A stretch of 35,624 nt of DNA. It comes from Ettlia oleoabundans. Its lineage: Eukaryota; Chlorophyta; Chlorophyceae; Chlamydomonadales. The position numbers and the translations under genes are program-made. The notes beneath the pieces are model-generated. The model did no database searches and had not been told where the DNA came from. It saw nothing but the letters and a program-made list of their open reading frames with translations. The stretch is taken from positions 1 to 35,624 of the forward strand of contig JAAMXP010001746.1 in assembly GCA_019693395.1 (NCBI GenBank), given 5' to 3'. Positions 1 through 10,600 of this stretch are shown here, in pieces (the first letter of the stretch is position 1; each line of letters starts with the position of its first letter).

Positions 1-256
1 GGGGGGGGCGGGGCACGGTGGGGTCAAGAGTGACGTAGGGCTGATGCTGGACATGCGGTGCGGGCTTGGATGGCCTGCCAAGGACTCCAGACTGGTAGGT
101 CCCACCAAAGATCCCGACAAAGTGAACTTGCATGTTGAGAACAATTGGGTTGGAATGCATGAGCAGCCCATTGCAAATACAGTAACTTGCGCCGTTCTGG
201 CCCTTTAGTCCTGATGATCCCCATGATATTAGCAGGGGCAAGGTGAGGCAACTCAC
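1..256 (-). other. Intron of the first FAS1 gene running off the window
   Basis: Starts with a GTGAGT donor immediately after the FAS1 opening exon. No acceptor that would continue the FAS1 domain in the right phase was found before position 1. One minus-strand frame stays open here, but its translation does not resemble FAS1. A poly-G run of eight starts the window. Confidence 0.5.
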
Positions 257-1690
257 GGCAAGTGCAGCCACCAGGGTGGAGAGCTCGGGGTCAGAGGAGG
301 CAACATCCACCACGCTCAGGCAGGGAGTAGGGGTCTGCAGGCACAGGCAGAGGGGCAGTGGAGCAGGATTGGTTGCCGCCATGCGAGGGTTAAGAGGCTG
401 AGACCGTGAAAAAGGACACCCTTGGCATCGCAGCTTCAACAGGTTAACAGGATGGGTGGAAGCGCGGGAGGGTAGGACACGACATAGTGGCTGAGGCAGT
501 GCAGGGCAGGCGAAGCAGAAGATACAGTTGAGGGGCTCACCCCAGCGGTAGCAGTTGCGTCGGCAGCGGCAGTCGCGGTGGCGCCAGCACCAGCTCCAGC
601 AGTAGCGCCGGCGTCAGCGCCAGCAGCAGCACCAGCACCGGTGTCGGTGACAACAGTTGCGCCGGCAGCCGCTGCTGCCTCGGCAACGGCAGCTTGGGTT
701 GCAGTGGCGTCGCCGGTTTGGTCCACCACAGTGATCACGTTCGCGCCAGCATCGCTGGGCACGGGTGGAGGGACAACAGGAGGAGCGCCGGGGGGAGCAC
801 TAATGACGCGGATGATGGTGGGAGGGACGGGCTGGGGGACCGGGGGAGGAGCAGGAGCGGGAGGGGGTACGGGAACAACCTCCTTCTTCTTCTTCTCCTC
901 CTTCACCACAGGGATAACAACAACCTCCTTCTTCTTCTTCTCCTCCTTCACCACAGGGATATCAACAACCTCCTTTTTCTTCTTCTCCTCCTCCTTCACC
1001 ACAGGGATAACTGCATAGGGCAGTCGATCAAGTGGACGGGAGTCTCAGCAGGGGGTTTCACAACGAGGAGATGGGGAGAACATGCCCGGCTTGCACTGCA
1101 TCCTCCTTGGCCGCCTGTCGTATTGGAGGAATTAGGGCAACTTTCAACCTAGGACATGACAAAAAGCGACCCGCAGCTTTGAAACAACTTGCTCCGCTTC
1201 CCTGGCAGGTTGGCGAGGCGATGCCTGGGTCAGCGCCCAAATCAGCACCCAGCTGCCGTGCGGTAATCCGCCCGCCTGCTGATCACTCACCCTTCACCAG
1301 CTTTGGCTTCACCTCCTCCACCTTCTTCACCTCGATGACCTCCACCTTCTTAACCTCCTTGGGCTTCGCAACCTCCTTGGGCTTGACCTCCTTGCACCTT
1401 GGCAGCCACTTCAGGTAGTGGTGGTCGCACTTCCAGCCGTACCACCAGGCATCCGCACCTGCAGGCAGGAGCGGTGGGCAGGGCGGCCGGCCTAGGATTG
1501 GGTGTCTGACAGAGCGCCAGACTCTACCATTCACATGCCCCGACCCTTTGTCCTCTACATGCAATGCTCGGGAGCATGCTTGCGGGAGCATGTTTGCGCG
1601 ATTGCAAGGGCAGAAGGCAGCGCAGCCAAGCAGACCTGGGGCGGAGCCAGCCAGCAGCGCCAGCGCCACGATCAACACCGCAGTCCTCAT
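257..1690 (-). CDS. Fasciclin (FAS1) domain secreted protein, first copy, 3'-partial
   Basis: Likely an extracellular or cell-wall FAS1 adhesion-type protein. Exons (minus): 1690-1636, 1458-1291, 1010-541 and 334-257, with the next exon beyond position 1. About 257 residues are visible. The start codon at 1690 opens a hydrophobic signal peptide (MRTAVLIVALALLAG, probable cut near SAPGADA). A short Trp/Cys segment (ADAWWYGWKCDHHY) follows, then a Lys/Glu/Val-rich region with near-perfect 15-residue repeats, then a Pro/Ala/Thr-rich linker of wall-protein type. The last visible exon reads SVVDVASSDPELSTLVAALA, the opening of a FAS1 domain. All four exons join in phase with GT-AG signals, and the last ends in phase 0 at GTGAGT. 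Its first exon has the same length (55 nt) and phase as that of the FAS1 gene downstream, suggesting duplication (inference). The rest of the FAS1 domain lies outside the window. Confidence 0.8.
874..1011 (-). repeat. Tandem 45-bp coding repeat (Lys/Glu/Val-rich)
   Basis: Three consecutive copies of about 45, 45 and 48 bp lie inside exon 3 of the first FAS1 gene. They encode the 15-residue unit KEEKKKKEVVVIPVV with slight variation (VDI in one copy, one extra Glu in another). The copies differ by only a few bases, so they look recently amplified or homogenised. Exon 2 carries a looser Lys/Glu/Val array (EVKKVEVIEVKKVEEV). Such a charged linker could bind anionic wall polysaccharide (inference). 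Confidence 0.85.
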
Positions 1691-2209
1691 GCCGGCCGTG
1701 CTAAGGCAAGAAACCAACCTTGCAAAGACAGAGCAACCGAGGGGAGAAGGGCGAGGTTGGCAAATGGGGCTGATACAAGGAGCTATCCCTGTGGAAAGGT
1801 GGAACTTTGTCTTTAATCTTGGATCACCCAACCCGCTTGTACTGCCTCTGCCCTGCCCTGGTGGAAGGGAGCTCTGACACGAAAATTGGCCACCCCAGTC
1901 ATCTGTCTAGTGGAATTGAGTAGTCCCCGGGTGAACAGCCTTATGATGAGGGTGGGTCTTCTTTGGGCTGGGCCAGGGAAAGGAATTGGAAGGCGCTTTT
2001 GAGGCAGATGGCTGAAGCGCACGTCCTGACGGGCCATTCTCCTGCCATCCTTACCATGTGAGAGCCTGGCTTGAGCTAGGGCAATGATTTTCATTACATG
2101 GTGCAGTGATTGATGACGGTGCATCACTTCCTGCATGCACCCTTCGCTACCGTTGGGCACATGCCACCACGCAGTGCGCTGCATTAGCTGCTGCCTTGCG
2201 CTGCCCCCT
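1691..2209. other. Intergenic: 5' flank of FAS1 copy 1 and 3' flank of FAS1 copy 2
   Basis: About 520 bp between the two tandem minus-strand FAS1 genes. The only recognisable element is a TGTAA motif on the minus strand at 2098-2094. No convincing coding frame, RNA gene or repeat was seen. Confidence 0.5.
2094..2098 (-). terminator. Candidate UGUAA poly(A) signal for FAS1 copy 2
   Basis: TGTAA on the minus strand, about 110 nt past the stop at 2210. UGUAA is the established green-algal polyadenylation motif; use of this copy is inferred. Confidence 0.4.
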
Positions 2210-3908
2210 TCAGCCTGCTGGGACCAGACCCCGCTGCACAAGGAGCTGGTCTGCCGCCGGTGAGATCATGACACCTCCAACCACGTACACCAGCGCGCTG
2301 CAAGCCGGCTGGTCTGCTCGAAGAACCGCGCCCAGCAGATAACCCTGCGGGTAGGGCGTGCCAGGGAGACGAAGGGGCACCCCTTGTTTGCAGAAGGCAG
2401 GGCATGTACTGCTTGGCGCAGGCTGGGAGTAACTAACGCATCTCTTAGCTGTCATATTTCTATGATTGCAATGCGAGTTGCCCCACTGCGTCTCCTGCTT
2501 CACCTGCGCTCCCTGTAGAAAGTGGTTGGGTCTGCCTAGTCCGGGCAGCTGCACACCAAGCGACTGGCCAGCCGCCAGCGTGGGAAGCTGTGCACCCTCC
2601 CTCCACTGCACGCCATAGCCATGAGGAACAATGAGTGTCAGTTATGAAAATACAGTGCTTGCTTGTAGGATGAGCGCACTGTCATATAAGCCACTCCTTT
2701 TGTAGCTTGCCTCCTTTCTAGCTGCAGCTGCTGATCACGGTAATCTGGCCACAGGAGCTGCTCAGCCAACCTGCCCTAAGGCAGCCTCACCTCATCCAAG
2801 GTCAACGCTACATCTGGTACCACATGGTACTGCACCACTCCCTGCAGCAGCTGCTCATCGGCTTCCAGCTCGGCAATGGATAGGTCGAAGCCTGCACAGA
2901 CAGCACAGGCACGCAGCGGGGACTGGAATGTGTTGACAGTGGAACCAGCTCTTTTGATGGCCTGCTATGCTGCGCACATGTGGCGGACACACATAAAGTT
3001 AACGAGGCCCAGCGGCTGTGTGGATCCTTCCTTACCTTGGAAGAAAGACTGGAAGGCAATGTCGTCAGGTATAAACAGGGTGAACTCCCTCTGTGGATCG
3101 CTGAAGAAATTAAGCAACCCAGAAGCCTGCAAGCAGCTGGAATTAGAGGGAGTGATGTGGTGACATACTGGGCATCAGGGACGTGGATGCAGCAGTTGCA
3201 TTGGTGTATAGTGTGCTGAGTATGCGAGGCTTTATGGGCATTCCTGAGTCCAGCGTTGAACAACTTGCCCTAGCAAGCTGCTCGAACGTGGTGGTGTTAG
3301 GGCTGGAGGTGGTATACTCTGCCGCTGTCCTACAACCCTGCCCTGCTTCCTGTGCAGGTGCCGCCGCCGTAGGCGGTTGACCAGGCTGATTGGGGCGGGC
3401 GCGACCAGCTCCCACTGGGTGTGAGCCAATGAGACCTGCTCCCTCAACATCTGAGCCAACTGGGTCTGCTCCCACAACGTCTGATCCACGAGTATCGGCC
3501 CCTCGCGGGTCCTTCCCTATATAGTCTGCAGCAGAGGAGGATAGCAGGGTACTCCTGCAACTGCAATGTGCCTGCGAGGTACATCAAGGTGCTCACAAAT
3601 ACATGCTGGGGACCCCCATACCAGCACGACAACAGCAGCCAGCCATGGTCCTACGAGGAGTTGTGTGCTTGCCTGTTTGGTGCAGCCTGCGCAAGTGTGG
3701 GCTCAACGCCAAGCGAATGCAGCCTGCCGCTGTCCCCTGAGGTGCAGGTGTTGGTGCAGCTGCATCCACGGAGCAGACCCGAGCAAATGGGCTTTGCCCA
3801 CTCCCCTTGTGTAGGTCGTGCAGGTCGTGCAACGAGGTGGATAGAGGGCTTACCTTGGCCACTCAGGGCTGCGAGAAGCAGGGCAACGCACCAGCCGAGA
3901 CCGAACAT
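2210..3908 (-). CDS. Fasciclin (FAS1) domain secreted protein, second copy, complete
   Basis: Extracellular FAS1-domain protein of about 245-265 residues. Exons (minus): 3908-3854, optional 3650-3597, 3525-3269, 3126-3036, 2891-2791, 2605-2504 and 2344-2210. The start at 3908 opens a signal peptide (MFGLGWCVALLLAALSG). A Gly/Pro/Ala/Asp linker follows, then one FAS1 domain. Its landmarks are TTFEQLARASGLL, the H1 box FTLFIPDDIAF, the YHVVPD box, LPTLAAGQSLGV, and the H2 box ADQPACSALVYVVGGVMI; it ends 17 residues later. All phases close. The intron after exon 3 uses a GC donor (GG|GCAAGT), which is what joins LAR to ASGLL and restores the FAS1 consensus. The 54-nt exon at 3650-3597 is uncertain: skipping it also keeps frame. 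There is no obvious GPI-anchor tail. Same architecture and exon-1 structure as the neighbouring copy. Confidence 0.85.
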
Positions 3909-4376
3909 GCCTGCCGTTCTGCAAACTGTAATTAGGAAACCAGTAGTAAAACGCCTTGGGGATGTGAAGCCCTCGTTCAGAAGGGGAATTTTCTCACTTG
4001 GACTATCCAAGTACCCCTCATCGGAGCAGGGTCAAGGAGGTGATCCAAGGCTCCCAGTTACTTTTGCTTCCTATTCCTATTGCTTCAATCCATTGTCATT
4101 GCTTCGTAACTATTGCTAGAATAAACTTGCCACGCCTCTTCCACGAAGGCAGCGAGGGCATGACTTACATCGAAATTGATCAATTGGGGGTTGAATGGAA
4201 GGGATGAATTGGATTAATGAAAGGCAATGTGTGGTTGCCATGCTTGAGGGTGCAAGGGCGCTGCGCTACATTCATGGCAATTTTAGACACGTCAAGCTTT
4301 CGTGCAAGCTTGCATCAGCCATTGACGTTCCTAACGCTCAACTGGCAACATGCTCTACATGTTGACGCTCCCGTGG
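3909..4376. other. Intergenic: FAS1 copy 2 upstream region
   Basis: About 470 bp between the FAS1 start and the stop of the hydrolase gene, both on the minus strand. More AT-rich than the surrounding exons, as expected for a promoter plus 3'UTR. No coding frame is supported. Confidence 0.45.
4165..4169 (-). terminator. Candidate UGUAA poly(A) signal for the metallo-hydrolase gene
   Basis: TGTAA on the minus strand, about 210 nt past the stop at 4377. Assignment is by position and motif only. Confidence 0.35.
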
Positions 4377-6194
4377 TCACAATTGCACCGGCATGGGCTG
4401 TGCCGGGGTGGGCATGCACACTCTTATGTTTGCTAGTTCTGGCTGTGCCGCCAGCTGCTGCTGCAGCTGCTCCACGGAGCCCTCCTCCACCACCAGCTGT
4501 GCCAGCGGGCCTTCCTGGTCTATCTCGGCGTTCATCAGAGGGATGAAAACCTTGGGCCGCACCAGGCGCAGCAAATTTAGGTTGTCGGTAGCGCCCTTGA
4601 CCTGGGGGGCCAGCGATTGGGGTTGGGGGTGATGTAAAAATTGTATGCGGGGGAATGTGTGCTGTGGGTGGTGTTGAACAGCAGGCGGGCAAGCGACCTT
4701 GTGAGCAAGGGAGCCAACCAGCAGCTGCGGTCACTCACCAGCGGGTAGCCTAGTAACGAATCCAACACCTGCACCTGCAGCACTTGCGAGCAGGGCGGCG
4801 AAACCACCACATCGACCGGGCCGCCTTGCGCAACGGCTCGTGACACCGAGTCTGGCAAGTAGTCTGCGTGTGGCTCGTAGTAGAGCGAGGTGCCCCTGCT
4901 GCCCTCCACATTCTCCCTCAGAATGACTCCAAGCTCTCGCTTGCTCCAAGGAGGTCCAACCAGCGCGCCTGTGGGGCATGGGCAGCCAAGCAGGGTGAAC
5001 ACAAGTCTGCCCCTTGACTGGCAACACGAGGGGCAGGAACTGCTGCCTGCGAGTTGCAGCCTGCAAAAATGCAGCAACAGCAAAAATGCAGCAAACAAGT
5101 GGGAACTTTGGCGGACCCAGGGTGGCTCCACTCACCTGCTGTGCCCTGGATCGTCAACCTGCCATCCAGCAGCGTGATAGACTGGTTGGCGTCTAGGGTG
5201 TAGATGGTGCGGAAGCCCAGGGAGCGAGCCACGGCAGCACCTGCCGGCGATGCCACCACCGGCAGCGTCTTGGGCAGCCGCTGCAGCGTAGGCCTACAGT
5301 GCAGCGGTGGGATGGCAGGGAAAGATTGCAGCGGCAGTGTTTGCCGATAGCACCCAAGGTTGGTACCTGGCAGGCAGGGAATGATAGATTGCTGCCCATG
5401 CAGGCGGTGATCCCGAGCTTCACCACCCATACTCTTCATGGTGATACCTTTCATGGTAACAACTCATCAGCATGCCGCTCTTACTTGTGCGCGTGATCAT
5501 CAATGCCCTGTGTCAGCAGCAAAATGTCGGTGGCTGTCGCCAAAGCATCTACGTCAATGCTTTCTGGACGCGCCAACCGCTTGCTGCCGGCATACACAAA
5601 GTCCAGGCCGCCAAAGGTCAGCTTTCCAACAAGCCAGGGGTCTACCAGGACGTTGACTCCTGCATGATGGAGGGAACATGAGGCAATACACGCCTACTTG
5701 GCAGGCACTTGGGCATTGCGTGCGACCATGCGGTGCGATAAAGTTGGTCGGGGCAGTCCAGTGATGGCGGCAGCCAGGCGAACGTGGGCAGGAAGCTCAC
5801 CTGACTTGGCAAACTGCACATAGAAGCTGTTGCCCTCATAGGAAGTGTAGGACAGCGCAGTGGTGTTGGTGCTGGGGGCAATGGATGGCTCGGCAGGAAC
5901 TACAACCGAGGTGTCAGCAACAGGGGCAGCGGCAGAAGCCGGAGCCGTTGCCACCTCCACATGCGACGCTCGCGCCACGAGTTGGGATTGTAAAGCAGCC
6001 CTGCAAAATTTTCATCCCAAGGTAAGGCGGTTTTACTGGTGCCAGGGTGTGGAAACGTGACGTCCCCGCCTGCGCCTGCCCCACCTGTGCAGCTGCTGCC
6101 GGGTCCAGCCAGGAGCAGTGGCGTCGTTGTGAGCATGCCGCGACCGCCTCACAAAGGGCGCAGCCCGCGGAAGCTGCTGCAGAGTGAGCTGCAT
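4377..6194 (-). CDS. Plastid-targeted metallo-beta-lactamase-fold protein (plant At1g29700-like family)
   Basis: Predicted 365-residue chloroplast protein. Six exons (minus): 6194-6085, 6000-5801, 5659-5485, 5293-5136, 4968-4739 and 4601-4377; phases 2, 1, 2, 1, 0 all close. The start at 6194 gives an Arg/Ala/Gln-rich transit peptide and an Ala/Val/Pro linker. The fold then opens with SYTSYEGNSFYVQFAKSG and the strand VNVLVDPWLVG. Further landmarks of the plant family, as I recall it, are TQGIDDHAHK (residues 153-162), LPVVASP, GPPW, LYYEPHADY, VVVSPP and KVFIPLMNAEIDQEG. The usual HxHxDH metal box is reduced to a DDHxH remnant, so hydrolase activity is doubtful; a reduced box is also my recollection for the plant relatives. 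The substrate is unknown. A TATA-like CATATAAG lies about 270 bp upstream. Confidence 0.9.
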
Positions 6195-7688
6195 GTTGGT
6201 GTGCAGTTGTCGGGTTGTCAGGCTTCACGGCAAGGCCTTTAATTTCCGCAAAATACGTCGCAGCGAGTAATGCAGCGCCTTTGAGTCAGTCCAAGCTACT
6301 GCAATCATTCTTGTGCACATAACATGCGCAGCATCCGGGCAGCAGCGTGACCAGTCGAGAGCTTTGCTCATGGCCTGTTAGGTTGCAATCACAACCAGAT
6401 GGCGTCATTTTCCGTTGCATTCAGCAGACTGTTGTGTCGAGAGAAGGCTGCTCAAACCCTTATATGGAGGCTCGCGGGAGATTGCACGCGGGATCTAGAA
6501 CTGGCGAATAACGGCAGTCAGAGAGAAGTGCGCTAATTGCACTGCATCCAATAGTGGTTGCCGGCAGCTGGGCCGCCTCCGCCCCCGCCTCCGCCACTGT
6601 CACCGTCGCCTAGCCCACCAACCTGCCAGGAGATAAAGAAGGGATTGCAGTGATTGGTGGTTCCTGAAAGCGTAAGATGCAATCGTTTGTTCAGCCAAAA
6701 TCAAGTCATGAACTGCGGCAGTGTCAACAGGCATTGTTGCATTCCAGGCAGGTATCCTTTCCTCTCATGCTCCCATGCTAGACCAGCCTGCCGGCTGAAC
6801 CCACCCCCGTGGCACATACACCCTTTGCTGGAATCTCTACTTGTGCTTACAACAAATCCAGTCAGCAATAAAGCAAGACATGCACCAAAAAAGACTCAAT
6901 CATCTCCCCTACGAGAAAACTTTACTCGACATGGCGAGGATGCAAGAGCAGGCGGAAAAGTAAGTGACTGCGAAACAAAGGTTGACGACCGGGCAGCATG
7001 CTGCTACTTAGCTTTGACTGAACAAGGACACCTGTCGTCGCATGATTTCGAAGGATGAAGGGAAAGCCTGGGTGCAATGCGAGCTTTGGCGAGGAACACA
7101 GCAGGAGCTAATGAACGCGCCGGGGTGCGGGCAACCGCTTGCATTGGGGCGTTAGCGCCGACACCAAAATCAGCTTAAATTGAAAGAACGGATAACAGTT
7201 TGACAAGACACAGGCAGCGGGTGACTTATGAGGGACAAGCACTTGCGTACAGGAAAAGCATAAGCGAGGGCATCCATTACTGTTGTCAAAAGTACGCGGA
7301 GAAGGGCATCGGCAGCTGGACGCAATGCTGATGGTATGACCTAGCAAGGCGGGCACCGGAGAGAGTGGAAAAGGGCGTTGGTGGCTGCAGTTGCATGTGT
7401 GTGCACCGCCCAGTAGAGTGTGTACGGTGTGAGTTGCGAGGGGAAAGTGGGAAAATTTGTTTGGTTGGCTTGCCTGTTGCGGCAATGCAGTCAATGAAGC
7501 TTGTGAGAGGGGCATTTCTCTTTCCTTTCAAGAGGAAGGAGAGGAAGAAGAGTGATTGGATGCAGTTTGAGCCACATTGTGGCATGGATGTGGTTGGGCA
7601 CACGAGTGGCAGGCGGGTTTGTGCCTAGTTGCGCAGCAAATTTCAACCACTCCGCTGGGCAGCCAGGCCCTCACCAGCCAGCCGCAAC
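6195..7688. other. Intergenic: hydrolase promoter and long phototropin 3' flank
   Basis: About 1.5 kb without a supported gene. It should contain the hydrolase promoter on the left and the phototropin 3'UTR on the right. Apart from the TATA-like site near 6460, a minus-strand TGTAA at 6851-6847 is the only poly(A)-like motif noticed in the phototropin flank, about 840 nt past its stop. Plus-strand open frames at 6654-7058 and 7365-7628 show no family resemblance. Confidence 0.45.
6459..6466 (-). promoter_or_regulatory. TATA-like element upstream of the metallo-hydrolase gene
   Basis: Minus strand reads CATATAAG, about 270 bp upstream of the start at 6194 and just after GAG/CTC-rich sequence. 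No other TATA-like string is as close. Function is inferred from position only. Confidence 0.3.
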
Positions 7689-10600
7689 TCAGAAACCGTC
7701 GATGTGGCCGGGACCCGCTGCAGGAGTCGCCTGAGCTGCCGCCGCCTGCGGTGTCGCGGTGCCGCTGGGCGCCACACCCTCTGACTTGGCCTTCTGCTGC
7801 TCTGCACTTCGCACCGCCGGGGCGGGCCTTCGGATATCCATAGACTTGCCGCGGAAGGCAGGTGTGTCAGACAGGGAAGGGTGCGGCGCCTCTGCACCAG
7901 ACGTACACAGAATTGAGACGCATTAGAGAGCACAGTGTGCACGGGCTGCGTGACGCGGGGAGGCCAAGCCCAGCAATCGCCCAGCTGTGTCAAAGAAAAA
8001 GGGTCTGTCCATCACAAACAGGTGCAGCAACGGTATGGGCCGACAGATAGCCGCTGCATGCTGCGCCATTTCTCTATGGTTCAACCCCACACGTTCAAAA
8101 GGAACAACCCGGCAACCACCCAGGGACCTCAGTACAGCCACTCCTCCGCGCCTCTCCCACTCAAGAACACTCGCTCACCAAAAGACAGGCTGGGTCTGGG
8201 AGGCATCATAAAAGGTGGATCCTGGTGGCGCACTAGCGCCCAGTTGACGCCCGCAAACCATGCATGCCTCTTGATCTCGTCAGCACCTGCACGCGCCCCC
8301 AGCCTCTTGTTTGCCTCCTGCGTAGCGGATGAGAGGGAGCGAAAGACGCTGCCTGTTGGAAGCCGCCACTTTTACCACCAACAGCGCCATTACGGTGACA
8401 GCAGTTTGGCTGCCATGATTCGGCACAGCCATTGAACAAGCTGAGGGGCTGCATGAAAAGCAGCAGTGCAGAAACGGTTGGCACGAAGATAGTATCAACG
8501 CCATCCATCAGCCCACCTTGTTCAGCAGCAGCGTGATGAGGTCCTTGCACTCCTGGGACACAGCAGGCACCTCAGGGAAGGTCAGCGGCCTCTTCAGTAC
8601 ATTTTCAAACGTGGCGTCGCGGCGGGAGCCCCTGCAGTGTGCCAAATGAACCTTATGTGGGAGGCTGGTGCGTTGGGCACGGTGTTCAATTCTGGTGAGC
8701 AAAGGTCGGGCAGCCAATACGTGAAACAGGTGGGCCAAGCCCCGGACACAGCAGGCGTCAAGTATGTGCGCAACTAAGGGCGCTGACAAGCAGGGTTGAG
8801 GCACGGAGCCGCCCAGCCATGCGCACTGCCCCACCACAGCCTCCGCCCCACTTCAGCCTTACAATGGCTGCAGCACTATCTTGCCGCACCTGAAGGGCGT
8901 GGTGCCGTACAGCAGCTCGTAAATGAGGATGCCAAAGGACCACCAGTCAACCATGCTTGTGTGGCTGGAACCTGAAATAACCTCAGGCGCCAGGTACTCT
9001 TCTGTGCCAACAAAGGAGTTGGCACGCCCATCAGGCTGCGCCACCAGCAGCACGTGCCGTCCAGAGGCTAGCGCCAGAGGCTGGCGCCCCCCATCCTTGC
9101 TCATGCGCGGGACCTCCTTGCTAGCCCGCCGCACGTCCTTGCTGCTGCTGCGGCTGGCAGCGGAGCTGCCGTTCGTGCGCTCGGCCTTGCCAGCGGGCGC
9201 AGCTGCGGCGCTGCTGCTGTTGGCGCCCTGCACCGCGGGGTGGTCCTGTGGCAGCACCAGCAGCGAGGGTGAAGTGCTGCCCTGGCAGTAGGACAGGTCA
9301 AAGTCTGTCAGCATGATGTGGCCACTTTCATGCAGAAGGATGTTCTCAGGCTTGAGGTCCCTGCATGGGAACAGGGCGGCGAAAGGGGCCCCGCAGCAGC
9401 AGGACAAAAACATGTGAGTGTCTTGGCAGCCTACCGTTGAGCTTTCTGCACTGGCAGGCATGCACGGACTCCGTGACCTGACACTGGCCGTTACAAGCTG
9501 CCCATAAAGTTGCAATGCAACCTCAGGCTCTACACAATTGCTACTGGAGCGTCATTGTTACTGCTCCCGCTCATGACCTGAGTTGCAACGCACCTGTACA
9601 CAAAGCCCAACAGGTGCAGGTACTGCAGCGCCAGCAGCACCTCGCACGCATAGAACCTCACCACATCCTCCTTCAGCCGCTTGCTGCAGCAACAGCAACA
9701 GGTGGCGTTTGATTACTCGACAGCAGCAACTTGTAGCTCAGGCTAGGAAGTGAAACACAGAACATCCCAAGGCATGCCACGCAAGGTCGATAGGCGGGCA
9801 GCAAGGCCAGCAGGTGAGGAGGCCCACCAAACGAGCCTAGCCCCAGTGCCGCAACAGCACGACGCTGTCGCAAAAGACTGCGGGCTTACTTGGGCTGTGA
9901 GTTGAGCAGGGCGTAGAGCTCTCCACTGCTGCAGTACTCCAGCAAGAAGTGCAGGTGGGTATCTGCACGGCAATGGAGGCAGCAGTGGGCAGGTTGTAAC
10001 AGCCTTACAGGAGCAACAAGTTGAGGGGAACGCGGTCAGGCCAAAGGTGGCACCGTGCAGCAGTGGTGCTGGATGCACGATGCCATGAGAAGCTTGCGAG
10101 TTGGGCAAGTTGCTGGCATTGTATGCGGGACATGCCTCCATGCACCACTTCAGTTGCAGCGACCTATTGGTCATACATGAAGACACACTCACAAACAAGG
10201 GCCAAGGTGATCGTTAGAGCACCAGCCACATGCTAGCGTGGGCCCGCCAAAGCCAACCCACCTGTCTGTAGCGTGCCGTACAAGGTTGCCAGGAAGGGGT
10301 GGTCTACCTTGGACAGTATGGCCTCCTCAGTGCGCACGCGCCCCACCTGCAGAGCAGAAGGCAGGCGAGCGGCAACTCTGGAGGCGGTATATCCATCTAA
10401 TAGGCCCATATGAGTTGGATTTGTGGGTAACTGGGTCCACCACTGCTGACAGTTCAGGGTATGTAATCATGCACACGTGAACAGCAGTGGACCGCAGATT
10501 TGAGCCAGTGACGAAACCGCGCAAACCCATCAACGACCCATACACGCACCTTGTTCCTTTCCAGCATCTCCCGCTTCTCCAGTGACTTGAGCGCAAAGCG

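Noticed and set aside
1..251. Continuation of FAS1 copy 1 as an open minus-strand frame
   Set aside because: The translations lack the FAS1 H1 box, and a GTGAGT donor precedes them.
578..1152. Long plus-strand frames with poly-Phe or poly-Leu
   Set aside because: They are shadows of the minus-strand Lys/Glu repeats and Ala/Pro linker; the splice signals and signal peptide belong to the minus strand.
3568..4119. Plus-strand open frame of 183 codons antisense to FAS1 copy 2
   Set aside because: It lies over the signal-peptide exon and first intron of a well-supported minus-strand gene, and no family is recognised. Parts look protein-like, so it is not excluded completely.
6654..7058. 134-codon plus-strand frame between hydrolase and phototropin
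   Set aside because: No start context, splice signals or family resemblance; the position suits the phototropin 3' flank.
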